From assembly GCF_000346465.2 (NCBI RefSeq), contig NC_034015.1:20832462-20896461 (forward strand): DNA of 64,000 nt, given 5' to 3'. The number at the start of each line of letters is the position of its first letter. Within the stretch, counting starts at the first letter, position 1. This DNA is from Prunus persica. Its lineage: Eukaryota; Streptophyta; Magnoliopsida; Rosales; Rosaceae. The notes beneath the pieces are model-generated. The model did no database searches and was not told the DNA's origin. It worked only from the letters and a program-made list of their open reading frames with translations. Shown piece by piece: positions 46,132 through 58,756 of the stretch. The position numbers were made by a program, and so were the translations under genes.

Positions 46132-47436
46132 CCACTCTTTAATTTGAGTGGTTTGGTTCCAAACAGAAACAAGGTTAATTATCCGTTGAAAGGACAAATC
46201 AAAAGCCACCTAATAATGGGTTTAATTATGAGACTCAGTTCTTCAATTAGTAGACAATACATCATCAACTCTTTCCTCCCAATTGACGCCATCATCATCA
46301 TTTATGATTTATGTAATTCTTGCCTGATCATAATATTTCGGCTTAATATTACAACACTTGCCTTTATTTTATCTTATTTAAACGTGTTAATCAATAAAGT
46401 CTAAATAAAATTAAATCTCTAGACAATCAACAAAGGTCAAAGTAACATAGAAAAATAAAGCTGTTAAAATCCAATCCAATCCAAATTCACGAACGCATGC
46501 ATATAGCTATGAGTAAAAATGACCTCATACAAAAATTATAAGCACGAAGTTGCAGATTACCTTTTAATTTCATACTCATTTTATTACTAATTAATCTGGT
46601 TACATTGTATATCTCTTTTCTTTTTAAAAAAAATATTTGTGAGGGCATATTTCTAACTTGGAACTTGTTGGATTCTCTCCCCTTTGTGACCAAACCAAAA
46701 CCAAAAAAAAAAAGAAAAAAGAGAGAGAGAGTGAGGGGACCTTGAATTGGACCACAGTATTTGATTCAATGTATATATGGAAAAAAAATCCATTTAAATT
46801 TATAAATTTTCCAAATGAAAGTAAAGTATTTGATGTGATGTGTTGAAAAATGATCAACCCAAAGTTTATAAACTTACTAATTTAAGTTGAAGTGAAACTA
46901 AACAAGCATTGGCATAACACAAGTAAGATGATGCATGATACAATACAAGGATCATCAGCCCCCAAAATAAAAAGCATATATTATTTTGGTAAAAATGAAA
47001 TTTAATTTAAAATAATGATATGTATCGTGACACATGCATGAATCTTATAATAAACTCCTATCAAATTATAAACCCAATTAACACCACAAATAAAAAATGT
47101 TGTACAATAGAAAATAAAAAATAAAAAAGGGTAAGGGCGGTTTTCGGTTTGGCGGTATTTTGCTGAGGGAGGTGGTTAGAGTAGGGAAGACTGGTTTTGA
47201 GGAAGGATTCATTGCATGTAGCAGATCAGGTGTATGTGAGAGAGCAGAAGAGAGAGAGAGAGAGAGAGAGAGAAGATGAGAGCGACACCTTTGTATTTCT
47301 CTTTTCCCAATATAAGCTTTTCCCAATGACACATATATACCATTGCCATTCTCCTCCGCAACACCATACCCATTTCACCAAGCTCCTCATTTCTTCCTCC
47401 ATCTTTTTTTCCCTACTTGTTAGGGTTCTTTCTCAA
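46132..47436. promoter_or_regulatory. Promoter and leader region of the EBF gene
   Basis: AT-rich sequence, then a (GA)n tract at about 47249-47275 and a pyrimidine-rich leader (47390-47475). No coding exon. The transcription start was not determined. Confidence 0.4.
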
Positions 47437-47540
47437 ATGCTCTTTAACCTCTGCACTCTCTTCACTCTGATCTCAACGCTTTTCGTCTTCAGCCTTTTTC
47501 TCTTTGCCATCTCTGGAGGTTTGTGCTCCGAGGAACAGTC
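47437..47540 (+). promoter_or_regulatory. Upstream ATG overlapping the EBF start
   Basis: An ATG at 47437 opens a frame that runs through the EBF start codon out of frame. After splicing of the first intron it continues into the second exon to about 48421. If it is in the mRNA, ribosomes would have to scan past it to make EBF. Confidence 0.35.
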
Positions 47541-50085
47541 ATGCCTGCCCTCGTTAATTACAGTGGTAAGTTCCTATGTTTTTGTGAGGTTATGATCCGA
47601 TTTTTGTGGGTTCGGTCTAATGGGGTTTCTTCATCTTGGTCTAGTTTTAACGGGTTGGTCTCAAGTTGTAATCTTTATATCCAATTCATATCGATCTATA
47701 TGTCCTCTTGCCTTAATCTTTTGCTCCCTTGTTGGTTGAAGAATGCTTAGATTCAATGCCTGCTTTGAATATTCAAATATCTTATTGTGTTCAAGATCAT
47801 ATATTGTCATACATGCTTGTTGCCCTTTTCATCCTCTGGATGTTTGTTTTGTTCGAAAATCCTATGCCTTTTTGCTGTTGGTGTTTTTAGGGGGAAAAAG
47901 ATTTCGCTTAGAAATCCCAATCCAGAGTGTTTAGATTCACTAGGATTGTATAATATGGTAAATCCTCACATATTGAATTTAATCCATGATTAAAATTATT
48001 AGTTATCTTTCAATATCATCATCCAGACTTAAGGTTTGGCTTTCAGTATTCCTTCATTGGATGTAATGATTTTGACTTCAGATTTAGCTTTCAGACTTGA
48101 GATGTGGATGCTTGTAGCTGAGTTTAGTTTTTGTTTTGGGGTTTTCAGGTGATGATGATTTCTATCCTGCGGGTTCTTTTTACTCAAATCCCATGGATTT
48201 GGGTTGCCTGTTGTCAATTGGCAGTGTGTATTACCCTCCTAGCAAGCGGGCTCGCAAAGATTCCCAATTTGCGTTCGAAGGGAGCGATTTTGAGCAAGTC
48301 AGGAAGCCTTCAATTGAAGTTCTTCCTGATGAATGTCTCTTTGAGATCTTCAGGCGCCTGGATGGTGGTAAAGAAAGGAGCTCATGTGCATGCGTCTCTA
48401 AGAAGTGGCTTATGCTCTTAAGCAGCATCCGCAAGGTTGATCTTTGTAAAAGCCCAGCTGCAGATAAGGTGATTCAACCCTTGAAGCTTGACAATTCAGA
48501 TGACACTGAAATGACCACTGGTGAAGAAGATCAAGAACTGGAAAATGATGGTTACCTCACAAGGTGTTTGGAAGGGAAGAAAGCAACAGATATTAGACTT
48601 GCTGCTATTGCCGTTGGAACCAGTAGCCGTGGGGGACTGGGTAAGCTATCGATTCGAGGTAGCAACTCATTCCGTGGGGTTACCAACCTTGGCCTCTCAG
48701 CAGTTGCTCAGGGGTGCCCTTCTCTCAAGTCTCTTTCTTTATGGAACGTCTCTTCTGTTGGTGACGAAGGTCTGATTGAGATAGCTAAAGGATGCCCTTT
48801 GTTGGAGAAGCTTGATCTTTGCCAGTGCCCCTCAATTTCCAACAGAGGTTTGATTGCAATTGCAGAGAGATGCCCAAATTTGACTGCTTTGAATGTTGAA
48901 GCCTGTTCAAGGATCGGTAATGAGGGCTTGCAAGCTATTGGAAGGTTTTGCTCCAAGCTGCAGTCCATATCTATCAGAGACTGCACTCTTGTTGGAGATC
49001 ATGGAGTTTCTAGTCTGTTATCATCAGCTTCTTCTGTGCTAACGAAGGTAAAGCTTCAGGCTTTGAACATCACAGATTTCTCTCTAGCCGTGATTGGGCA
49101 TTATGGCAAGGCTGTTACCAATTTAGTTCTTAGTGGTCTCCAGAATGTAAGTGAGAAAGGCTTTTGGGTCATGGGTAATGCTCAAGCTTTGCACAATCTG
49201 GTTTCATTGACAATTACTTCCTGTCGGGGAACTACAGATGTCAGTCTTGAAGCCATTGGCAAGGGTTGCACAAATTTGAAGCAGATGTGCCTTCGCAAGT
49301 GTTGCTTTGTGTCTGACAATGGGCTGGTAGGTTTTGCCAAAGCTGCAGGATCGCTTGAGAGCTTGCAACTGGAGGAGTGTAACAGGGTTACCCAAGCAGG
49401 GATAATTTCTGCCCTCTCGAACTGTGGAGCAAAGCTGAGGTCTCTTACTCTAGTGAAGTGCATGGGAATCAAGGATATAGGTTCAGCAGTACCTATGCTC
49501 TCTTCTTGCATATCGCTTCGATCCTTGTCCGTTCGAAACTGCCCTGGCTTTGGTAGTGCTAGCCTGGCCCTGGTAGGAAGGTTGTGCCCTCAGCTCCAGA
49601 ATGTAGACCTGAGTGGTCTCTATGGAATGACAGATGCTGGGATTCTCTCGCTTCTAGAGAGTTTGGAGGAAGGACTTGTCAAAGTGAATCTTAATGGTTG
49701 CTTGAATTTGACAGATGAAGTAGTTGTGGCATTAGCTAGGCTACATGGGGAGACTCTGGAGGTACTGAGTCTCGATGGGTGCAGGAAGATTACTGATGCA
49801 AGCTTGGCGGCAATTGCAGACAACTGCTTGTTTCTTCGTGAGCTAGATGTATCCAAGTGTGCAATCACAGATTCTGGCCTTGCTTTCCTTGCTTGTGCAG
49901 ATCGGATCAATTTGCAAGTCCTCTCCATTTCTGGCTGTTCTGAAATATCACACAAAAGCCTCTCTTCCCTGAAGAAATTGGGCAAGACCCTGGTGGGGCT
50001 GAATCTCCAAAACTGTACTGCAATCAGCAACAGATCAGTTGAGCTACTTGTCGAGAGCTTGTGGAGATGTGATATCCTGGCTTAA
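47541..50085 (+). CDS. EIN3-binding F-box protein (EBF1/EBF2 type)
   Basis: Two coding exons, 47541-47565 and 48149-50085, encode 653 residues (Arabidopsis EBF1/2 have 628 and 623). Exon 1 supplies only MPALVNYS and the first base of a Gly codon. An F-box at about 64-107 (PSIEVLPDECLFEIFRRL) binds SKP1. It is followed by 18 or so leucine-rich repeats (each with the CxxIxxxGL pattern, for example CPSISNRGLIAIAERCP) to the end. As part of an SCF ubiquitin ligase these proteins bind EIN3/EIL factors and send them for degradation, switching off ethylene responses. The tiny first exon and the intron position fit EBF genes of other dicots. A generic FBL-type LRR F-box protein is much less likely. 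Confidence 0.94.
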
Positions 50086-50900
50086 TCACGAATGGAACAA
50101 CATGCCTATGTGGCAAGGGAGAGAAGTAGATATTACGTAGGGGTAAGATCAAGAAATCCAAAGAACTATAGTTCGACTTGTCAGATCGTAGATGTTAAGT
50201 TCATAGAGTCAGTTCACACGGGTGGCGACGTTCAGCATACAACATTTTTGGCTCATCAGCAGTGGCCCTGCTTGGTAGCTCAGTGGCTTGGTTGTTTTCC
50301 AGGGGGACTTTGGCAGATAATTTCGTCGGTTGTCTTCTTTTTTTGCAGGCTTTCTTAACTTGGGAAAGCCTGTTTCAACTGTTTAGCCCCCTCATCAACG
50401 GGAGGCTGCCTCTTTCATGGCCATGGTTCCCCTAGAATGCGGTCACCAACCGCTGAGACAAGGTGTTTCCACTTGCATTCGGTCCTCTTTTTGTTGCACT
50501 GGATGGTTTACCTGGTGTTTTTAGCTTTGTCCTGCATTCCTTAGTTGGCGTGTCTGATCAAGCTTTCCTTATTTTTCAGTCTTACGGAAGTCTGTTGTCT
50601 GAGATTATAGTTTTTCCTTTGTGTTTATTTAGGGTCTTGGTCTTGCACATGTTTCTGGGACTAGTTTTCCCGTTTCATGAGCATATTTAGTAAGTGTTTG
50701 GTTGCTATGTGCGGTTCAAATCCAAGTACGTGTTCCTCCTGCTTTTCGGCTTTGGTGGTGGCGGTGATTCCATTCATCTGCCGTAGACAACCTTGTTTAG
50801 GGTTTGTTTTTTTCCCCAACTAAGTCATGGTTTTGCAGGTTTCTCTTTGCTTATGAATTGTACTCTGCAACTACGAGTAAAGTTTGAAGTTATTTTTTCA
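50086..50900 (+). promoter_or_regulatory. Long U-rich 3' UTR of the EBF gene
   Basis: About 800 bases without a gene follow the stop and contain repeated T runs (TTCTTTTTTTGC near 50335, CTCTTTTTGTTG near 50486, TTGTTTTTTTCCCC near 50805). Arabidopsis EBF1/EBF2 3' UTRs carry poly-U elements through which EIN2 represses translation; the runs here are candidates. The poly(A) site is not fixed. Confidence 0.5.
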
Positions 50901-51882
50901 TCATGTGGGATGGATTTCTTTTATATAAGAATACATAATTGATGACAAATTTCGATGCACAAAAAAAAAAAAATTACAAAAGAAGAAAAGAAATGAAATG
51001 GCAATTTACAAATTTAGAGATGACAAGTCTGGTGAGGTTTTGGAGGCCAACAGTTAAAGTGGTGTGTGTTGTTTATGTACATTAGAGACATGAAGAGATG
51101 GCGATGAGGTGGTAGTAATGTCAGGATGATGAAACAACTGGCGAGGGGGTGAGCTGCCCAAGGCAGCGAAAGCAACCAGCTCTTCTGTTCTGGTGTGTCT
51201 GTTGTCTGTACTCTCTGGTGAGAGATGAAAGAAAAAGAATGGCAATTTTGGCTACCCGACTGTTGATTTTATTATCAATGAATGACTGTTTGTCCTATCT
51301 ATGCATGTATTACGTATAAATCTCTAAAATAATAGCAGATAAGGGTCTGGCCGTGCTAGCCTCCTAGCCTACTATTTCTGTCCTCTAACCATGTGGTGGT
51401 TCTGAAGCCTGAGATGTTGAACAGGTTAGACTGTGTACAGATTCTCCCCTGTTTCTGAAAAAAGGAAGTACCAATTTCAATCATGTCATTCATATTATGT
51501 TTTTCACACAACCCCCCCTCCTAGCCACCCAAAACCAACAAAAAAAAGAAAGAGAAAAGCAGAAGAAAATACATCTATCTTTTAAGAAATCCATGGACTG
51601 AAGGAGGCCCTTTGAGCAAATTGTTGGTTCTCTTTAGGCTAATAAGAGTAAATCCACAAACAAAGGAGGCTGTTTTATTTTATGACACCACTGCAGAAAG
51701 TAGCTTCTTTCTGCAAGTCCTGGAAAGCATGGGCTCTTGATCTTGACTTTGAGAGTGCATTTCCAGAGCACACATCAGACCCCCTCTCATCATCAATCAA
51801 AATGATCATGTTGGTAACACACCTTAAGATAACACCTTAATGCAATTCTACGTAGAATTATGTAGAAAAAATCCAACTATTT

Positions 51883-51948
<66 letters not shown>

Positions 51949-52415
51949 GCACACACACATGAGCTGAAGTGAGAGAGAATTGGAAGCGTTGGGGGAAATG
52001 GTTGAGTGAGTTCTATTTCCTTGTTGCAATCACATGCGGATAATAGATGAGACATCAAAATCATGGGGTCAATACCATGGCATGTGTTGTTTGTAGAAAA
52101 CAAAGCAAGGGGGGATAATCTTAACAGGTTAAAGCCTCCTGGCCTTGAATGATGACAAAATAGAGAGAGCATTATATTGTAATTTGTACACCAATAATTT
52201 GAAAAGGAGGCAAGGAAAAGTCAATTCAGGCAGAAAAAGATGAAAAAGAAAAAACTTGTAACTTCAGTCATTCACGCTGAAACCTAAAGTCAGACAGACG
52301 AACTGACAGTTAGCTCCAATAAAAAGAAAATTAAAGGAAAAAAAAAAGCTTCAGAACGAAGTCATTCCCTCCATCATCCTATTGAGACCCCGCAAAACCC
52401 AAATAATCCCATCCC
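50901..52415. other. Intergenic region with compound (CT)n(AC)n microsatellite
   Basis: CT run 51888-51932 directly followed by AC run 51933-51959. No gene supported. The right end should hold the EPFL promoter and leader. Confidence 0.5.
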
Positions 52416-52855
52416 ATGATGGCTTCTTCAAGAAGATGTACGAATGAGCTAAAGATTACAGTCATTATGGTGTTTATCTTTTCTCTCACATTCTTGCCTT
52501 CCGATTCAGGTAACTGAAAAGAACCCATTTAAGTTGAGACATTGTTCTACTAAAAAAATATCTTGGTTTTGCTGATTTCTTCTGGTTTTTCTTCTTCTTT
52601 CTATAAGCTGAGCCAGTGTTGGTGAGAGATGGTGATCATCAGGGCTTGAAAGAGCAAATGGAGATGGTGTTGGGTTCAAGTCCTCCTAAGTGTGTTAAGA
52701 GGTGCATGGGTTGCATACCTTGCACGCCCACTCTTGTTGCTTCTGCACACCATGGGAATAATCATCTCAAGACAGCAAATACAAATCAGGGAGATGAAAG
52801 CTATTATCTCATCTCATGGAAATGCAAATGCAGGAACAAGTTGTTCCAACCTTGA
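52416..52855 (+). CDS. EPIDERMAL PATTERNING FACTOR-like secreted peptide
   Basis: Two exons, 52416-52509 and 52608-52855, encode a 113-residue prepropeptide. Residues 1 to about 31 contain the hydrophobic signal core (ITVIMVFIFSLTFLP). The C-terminal 60 residues are the EPF domain. They begin LGSSPPKC and have six cysteines at 60, 64, 67, 70, 104 and 106 (KCVKRCMGCIPC ... SWKCKC) and the typical end CKCRNKLFQP. The family acts as apoplastic ligands for ERECTA receptor kinases in stomatal spacing and growth. The middle loop with HHGNNHLKT and the SYYLISWKCKC end look most like EPFL8, but EPFL1-3 are not excluded. Two ATGs are adjacent at the start; the first was used. Confidence 0.9.
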
Positions 52856-53615
52856 ACATTTTGTTTTAGCTTAGCCAACCTAATCATTTTCCTTCCCACT
52901 TCCTTCCTATGTACTAACTAAGTAGCAGCTTATGATATATATTTGAAACAGAGACTGATTAAGCTCACCCCATTTACTCTTTCATAAGTTTTAAGTCTAC
53001 CTATTACTTTCATGGGTTGCATTGGTCTTTAAAATTGAGACTAATTGATTACCAGTACTTCGATTGTTGCCGTTTTGTATATACTTTAGAAAAACATATC
53101 ATGACATGAAGGCGGTAAACTAGTGCTTATTTTGATCTCGTTCAAGACATTTCGTTTGCAAAGAATTTTGGGCTGTATGTCTAGTTGGATAATCAGGAAA
53201 AAAGGGCCGAAAGAAAAAAACGAACCAAGAATTGTGCTTGCCGTTGGTGATGTTCATCAGAATCCCATGTCATGAACTTGCCGTGAAAAACTCGATGCAA
53301 GAGAGAATTACTTGTAGAATCATAAAGAAACCGCTACGCTGGTGGATTAAATAAACAATCTTCATGATTATACATTGGGAGGATCATTTCCGACACACTA
53401 AATACACGGTGACATCTTTCGATGGAAAATTACTAGATTTTCTTTTCATGATTGTAGGCGTAACAATATTGAAACCAAAACTGACAACAACAAAAATACA
53501 AAGACTACCACATACGGAGAACACACTAGTATGCTGTCTATTTTCAGTACATGTCCCAACGGAGAACACACTAGAATGCTGCACACTGATTTGCATCACA
53601 CCCCAAGGAAATGGA
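52856..53615. other. Convergent 3' flanks of EPFL and CIPK24
   Basis: No gene. The two converging genes end here, so both 3' UTRs lie in this stretch. Two copies of a short ACGGAGAACACACTAG word are near 53515 and 53560. Confidence 0.45.
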
Positions 53616-56600
53616 TCAGCAAGTCATTGTTCGAAGCAAATTGGAACTAGCCATACCCTCTTTTGGTTTCCAAATAATGTCTTCTAATTTGGCACATAAA
53701 TTTTTGTAAAACTGCAAAAAGAATCACAGGAAAGATAAATTAACTGATGCAAGCATGCAATCTTCAAAGAGAGTTTACGAGGAGGAGAAACAAAATAAGA
53801 ATCAGGCTTGAGAACTCGAGACCCACCAAAAACAAAATCATATTTGAGCAGCCAAGTATGATTAGTAAACATTAACGATAGACCTGAACTTATGAAATCC
53901 AGTAGAAGCTAACCTTATGGTATTCAAGAGTATCTCCTGTAGCCTTTCGAACATCCACCATGAAAAGGGATGGTGCAACTTCATAAACCTTTATAGAAAA
54001 GATAACAATCATGTTAAACAGTGATTTTACTGAAATCAAGGCTTCGTTTCAAAGGATAACTACAATGGTTATGCAGACAAAAATTAAAGTTACCTCGAGG
54101 ACAACTGCAAATTGTCCGGCCTTATCTGAAGATATTCCTTCTAGTCTTGTCTGTGGTTCAAAAATTATACACGAGATCAGAACACACTATATCAAACAAA
54201 AAAGGAAGAACTAAAGGATTTTTCAGGTAGCATCATCCACAGTGCATATTTTCTTCCAATCCACAGCACAAGGTAAACTCATACCTCAACCAAGATCGTT
54301 AGTCAATGTTTGGACTGTATGTAACAAGGTGCAAAAACTTGATTATATAAAGTAAAGGCCAACACTACAAATCATACCTTGTAATTACGTGTATGGACCT
54401 TCAGACTCATTGATTCTGCCACAGCTTCTACATTTGAAATTATAACTTTAGCTGGTTTTCGGGAAACAAATCGAGTTTGCCGGTTTATGTAATCCTGCAA
54501 GGGGGAAAAAAAAGAAACTTGAGAGACAGAAAGACAGAGAAATATAGTACTACAAAATTCGATCAATTTGCAGACAACGAAAAAGTAGTAACAATTTGTA
54601 GAAAAGAAGAGAAACATAGCATACAAGGAATAAGAAAAAAGTACTAAGTTACATGTTTTGACAAAATAACAAGTTAAAGCCTAGCCAAACGAATACTTGT
54701 CAAACTGTGAAGCAGTAATTGGGCACGAGAGATTTGTGAGAAATACGTGGCAGCAAAAGTACTGAAAGCATACAACTATACCTGTCTCCTGTCAAACAAT
54801 GCTGATAGATTTAGCCCTTGGGATAGGGTAATCATCTCAAATGCATTCATTAATAATGGACCGCCGTCCTTACTTTCTGATCTCTCTGCTACATATTGGT
54901 CCTGTGACAAACCGATAGTGAACAAATGCTTTGTACTTTAGGTACCAAATAGACTTTGAAATGCATAAACTAGGGCAAACAATGAAAGCCATCACATTAT
55001 CATTAATTTACTGTACCCTACTAATCTATAATCTATACTTCATAAGCATATATGAATTGTGGAACTTGCATTGGAAAATTTCTTACTTAAAGCAACAGTG
55101 TAGCACAAACAAATCACCAACCAACCTCAATATCTTCAAACACTGCATGAACATCATCCAAACTCACTTCCTCATCTTCCCCATTTTTGAAAGGCACATA
55201 ATTTCTCCTAAACCAAGGATCCTTTCTGATTCCTCCAATCTGAATACGCTGCATTAACACATGAACCAGTTAAAGAAAGCAAAGGAGAATCATTAACTTT
55301 GTCCCAGTAATGCAGATATTTTTCTTTTCCCTGAACTGACATTATAAGTAAACCAAGACCCTCCTCCCTATTATAGCACATACTCTACGGGCATATGGCT
55401 TCCAATAAACATAGAATTTTTTTGATAAATACTTGTACAAACACACTTTATTTGATCATGAAAATACTATGTGAAGTTAACCGTTAACCGTATAGATCTT
55501 TAAATCAATTGTCTTGGAAATTACTAAAATCTGCATATGTTGAAATAAAATACTCACAGTTTTAGGATTAGGATCAAGTATCTTATGTATCAGAGAATTT
55601 GCCTCAGGAGAAAACCAATATGGACAGGAAAACTCTGCTGCATTAATCTACAGACAAGCCAAATGAACGGTTAGAAGCTCCTATGACGCTTGTGCAGTAT
55701 AAAATGCTCTTATAACGTCCATAAAGAATAATTGTAGGAGTGACAAGAAGTGAAAGGAGGGGGGGATAAAGGCACAAATGTGTTCTGGAGACTATACTGG
55801 TTGTATGTCTGATACTGCGGTACAACAAAGTATGTGAATAGGAATACAATAGGATAGTGTGAAAATATAAGACATCTCAGAAGGAAAGAAAAGAAAATAA
55901 ACGAAAATTTTAAGATATACAGTGAAGAAAATGATTGTGTTAGGCATGGACAGTGCAATATGTTGAACAATGGCAGCATACCTTTCTATATAGGGTATGA
56001 AGGTTTGTCTCATCAAATGGGAGATATCCAGCCATTAGAACATATAGGATGACCCCACATGACCAAACATCAGCAGCTGCGCCATCATAACCTTGGTCCC
56101 CCAGCACCTGTTAGGCAATGGTAGCATAACATATTTAGCATAACATTTTGTTCTCTCCACCTGACTTCTATAATTATTGCTTTTTTTTTTGGCACACAAT
56201 ACCAAGTCACAAGGTATCTATCTCATCGATTGGATGGTGTGAATGCAACAGTGAAGTGTATAAAAAATGTACCTCAGGCGCAACATAGTTTGGGGTTCCA
56301 CACGTAGTGTGAAGAAGACCAACTCCCTGCTCAAAGATTAGGCAATGTAGAAGTATTAGTCAGAGAGATAGAAGAGAAGAGAAGAAGAAAGGATAAAGTT
56401 TAAGAAAAGCATATTAAAAAAAGTAAACTTCTCAAGCTTGATAGAATGCATATAGAATGAGATAATTCTTACTTGTTCAGGCAATGCACTTAGTCCAAAA
56501 TCAGAAACCTTCAAATTTCCATAAGAATCAAGGAGAAGATTCTCGGGCTGCAAATTATATCACAAAGAAAATACAGAACTACTCAGGACCACAGCACTGT

Positions 56601-57478
56601 ATAGAAATCAGAAATGCAAGTAGAAAAATTAGTGTCAAACTAAATATTGATTTGCACCTTCAGGTCTCTGTGGAACACACCCTTACTATGACAATGGGCA
56701 ACTGCATCTATGAGCTGTTGAAAGTATTTCCTGGATTCATATTCAGGAAGCTTTCCTTGGTGAACCTGTAAATCAAAATTAAGTGTTAAAATATTCTGGC
56801 ATAAAGGGATAAACCTACAGGAATGTAAGTGAGTTGGTTATAATGACGATGGTCCCAATTCAAGAAGAAACCTTACAATTTTATCAAACAATTCTCCTCC
56901 AGTTACAAACTCGAGAATTATAAATATTTTCGTCCGGCCCGCCAAAACCTAGAATTTTGAAATGAGAGAGCCAAAAGTGACAAGGAAAAGAAAAAAAGCC
57001 ATATCAGCGGTGATGTCAAGAAGAGAATATATAGCAATTTCTTAATGTTAACAAGAAAAGTCCTCAAAGAAATGAGGTGATTATTCGGGGACGTATAAGA
57101 ATACCTCATGCAACCGTACTATATTAGGATGCCTGACAATCTTCATTATGGATATCTCTCTTTTAATCTGAAACAGAACTAAAAGAAGTTAGCCTAGTCA
57201 TTTAGTCCAAGTGGGGAGCAATCATATAAAACCAAAATTTAAACACACATATTGACTTATACGTGTGTGTGAAATTGTATTTGGGATTGAAGGAAGGAAG
57301 AGCAAGTGAATACCTGATCAACCATTCTGTGCTTGAGAATGGTGCTTTTGGCCAAAATCTTCATGGCCACACTTTCACCGGTTTCGATGTTCCTGGCAAA
57401 CTTAACCTTGGCGAATGTTCCTTCGCCGATGGTTCGCCCAACCTCATACTTCCCTACCTTTCTCGACACCTTCTTCAT
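53616..57478 (-). CDS. CIPK24: CBL-interacting protein kinase 24 (SOS2-type)
   Basis: Fourteen exons on the minus strand (57478-57314, 57167-57105, 56948-56877, 56765-56658, 56547-56473, 56326-56273, 56107-55982, 55647-55558, 55248-55126, 54901-54782, 54494-54378, 54150-54094, 53988-53914, 53711-53616) encode 446 residues, the length of Arabidopsis SOS2. All junctions are GT-AG and in frame. The kinase domain has the [11 protein letters not shown] loop, Lys40, HRDLKPEN with Asp134, DFG Asp152, and Thr168 in the activation loop ([13 protein letters not shown]), the SOS2 activation site. The NAF/FISL motif starts at Asn311 ([15 protein letters not shown]) and binds CBL calcium sensors. The PPI part (ETLEYHKFYK-type, here DTLEYHKFYK) binds ABI2-like phosphatase. 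With CBL4/SOS3 it activates the SOS1 sodium/proton exchanger. The start ATG at 57478 was preferred over a GTG further up. Confidence 0.95.
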
Positions 57479-57486
57479 TGTTATCT

Positions 57487-57877
57487 CTGTAAGCTCATTT
57501 CCCACAAAAATAACAAAACCAAACTCTTCGATTCACGGAAATTCAGAATTTAGGATCTGCCAAGACAAACAAAAACTCCACACACCAAACCAAAAAAAAA
57601 TGTAAATTCAATAAAACCAAGTTTTAGCACTGCTCTTAATTAAGAAAAGATCGAATTTTTTTGTATTGAAGATTGTAGGGAACCGAAGCACCCATCGACG
57701 GATCATGGAGCGAAGAGACAAGTCGAAAATTGTGGAATTCAATTCGCGTGGTTGTGATTTTCAGCAATCAAATTGACCACTAATGAATCGAGAGGTGGTG
57801 AATCGGAGTGAGAGAGCGAAAATTGGAAAGACAAGAGAATGAGAACACCATGAGGAATAATCCGGCAGGGGTCTTAC
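57487..57877 (-). other. Probable 5' UTR intron of CIPK24
   Basis: A donor CCG/GTAAGA at 57878/57877 and an acceptor TTACAG/AGATAAC at 57487/57486 bracket a T-rich stretch just upstream of the ATG. Inferred from splice consensus only. Confidence 0.4.
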
Positions 57878-57968
57878 CGGATAATGAGAATATCCAAGGT
57901 ATGTGCTTTCGTATCTCCGGGTGCCCGAATTAAGCTGCGTCTCTGGTTGGCTCCGACGAGGCCGAGGC

Positions 57969-57969
<1 letters not shown>

Positions 57970-58007
<38 letters not shown>
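57970..58007. repeat. (GA)n microsatellite in the CIPK24 leader
   Basis: About 38 bases of GA on the plus strand, so CT-rich in the CIPK24 transcript direction; a common plant leader or core-promoter feature. Confidence 0.85.
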
Positions 58008-58010
<3 letters not shown>

Positions 58011-58513
58011 TCCAAATTTAACCGCTGAACGTGGAAATTACGTCGGAGCTCGCCTTTTGTTTGTTTTTATGAAATTTCCAGATGACGTGACGTTCTTACG
58101 AGTATTTATACAGTTCGACCGATAATAATATATACCATTTTTTTTATTATAAATATGTTTTGATTTTGAGTTTCTTTTTTGGTCGGTAAGGTAATTACTA
58201 TCTACAATAAATTATAAGTTCGTAATTTACCGTTTGCCACGTGATATATATATATATATATACATGATGTAATTAGCACTAAATTACTATTTATAGAGTT
58301 GCTTAAACGAATTTTAGTATCAAGAATGTTGATAAATAAAGTGTTTAAAATACTGACAAACACAACCCAAAAAATTCACCACATAATATAATAAATTTAT
58401 TTATTTTGTCTTTTTAGTTGTACAAAATTGAAGCTGCTTTTAATCTTTTTAGTTTTACCGCTATATTATGTCAATATTTCCATTAAATATAGGGGTAAAG
58501 TGGTCATTTCGTC
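58008..58513. other. CIPK24 promoter region
   Basis: AT-rich with a TA run near 58247-58262. No gene. Confidence 0.4.
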
Positions 58514-58582
58514 CATCAACTCTCTTCTTCTTCATACACAGCAAAACATCAACTCTCTTCTTCTTCTTCATACACAGCAAAA
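58514..58582. repeat. Tandem duplication of a 33-36-bp unit
   Basis: CATCAACTCTCTTCTTCTTC..ACACAGCAAAA occurs at 58514 and again at 58547, the second with one extra TTC. Confidence 0.9.
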
Positions 58583-58756
58583 AAGACAAAAAAAATATGC
58601 TTTTTTGCAAAAGGCCTTTAAAAACTGTGACACAACTTGCAGAAACATTCCATTTTAGCATATAGCTAAGTCAATGACTATGCTATCAACTAAAATGCAC
58701 TGCGTTTAAAGAAAGTAATGATGAGCAAGAAATGAATGACAAAGTTATTGGCTTAC

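Noticed and set aside
48131..48421. 96-codon frame overlapping the EBF second exon
   Set aside because: A shadow of the EBF coding sequence; only its possible continuation of the upstream ATG is noted.
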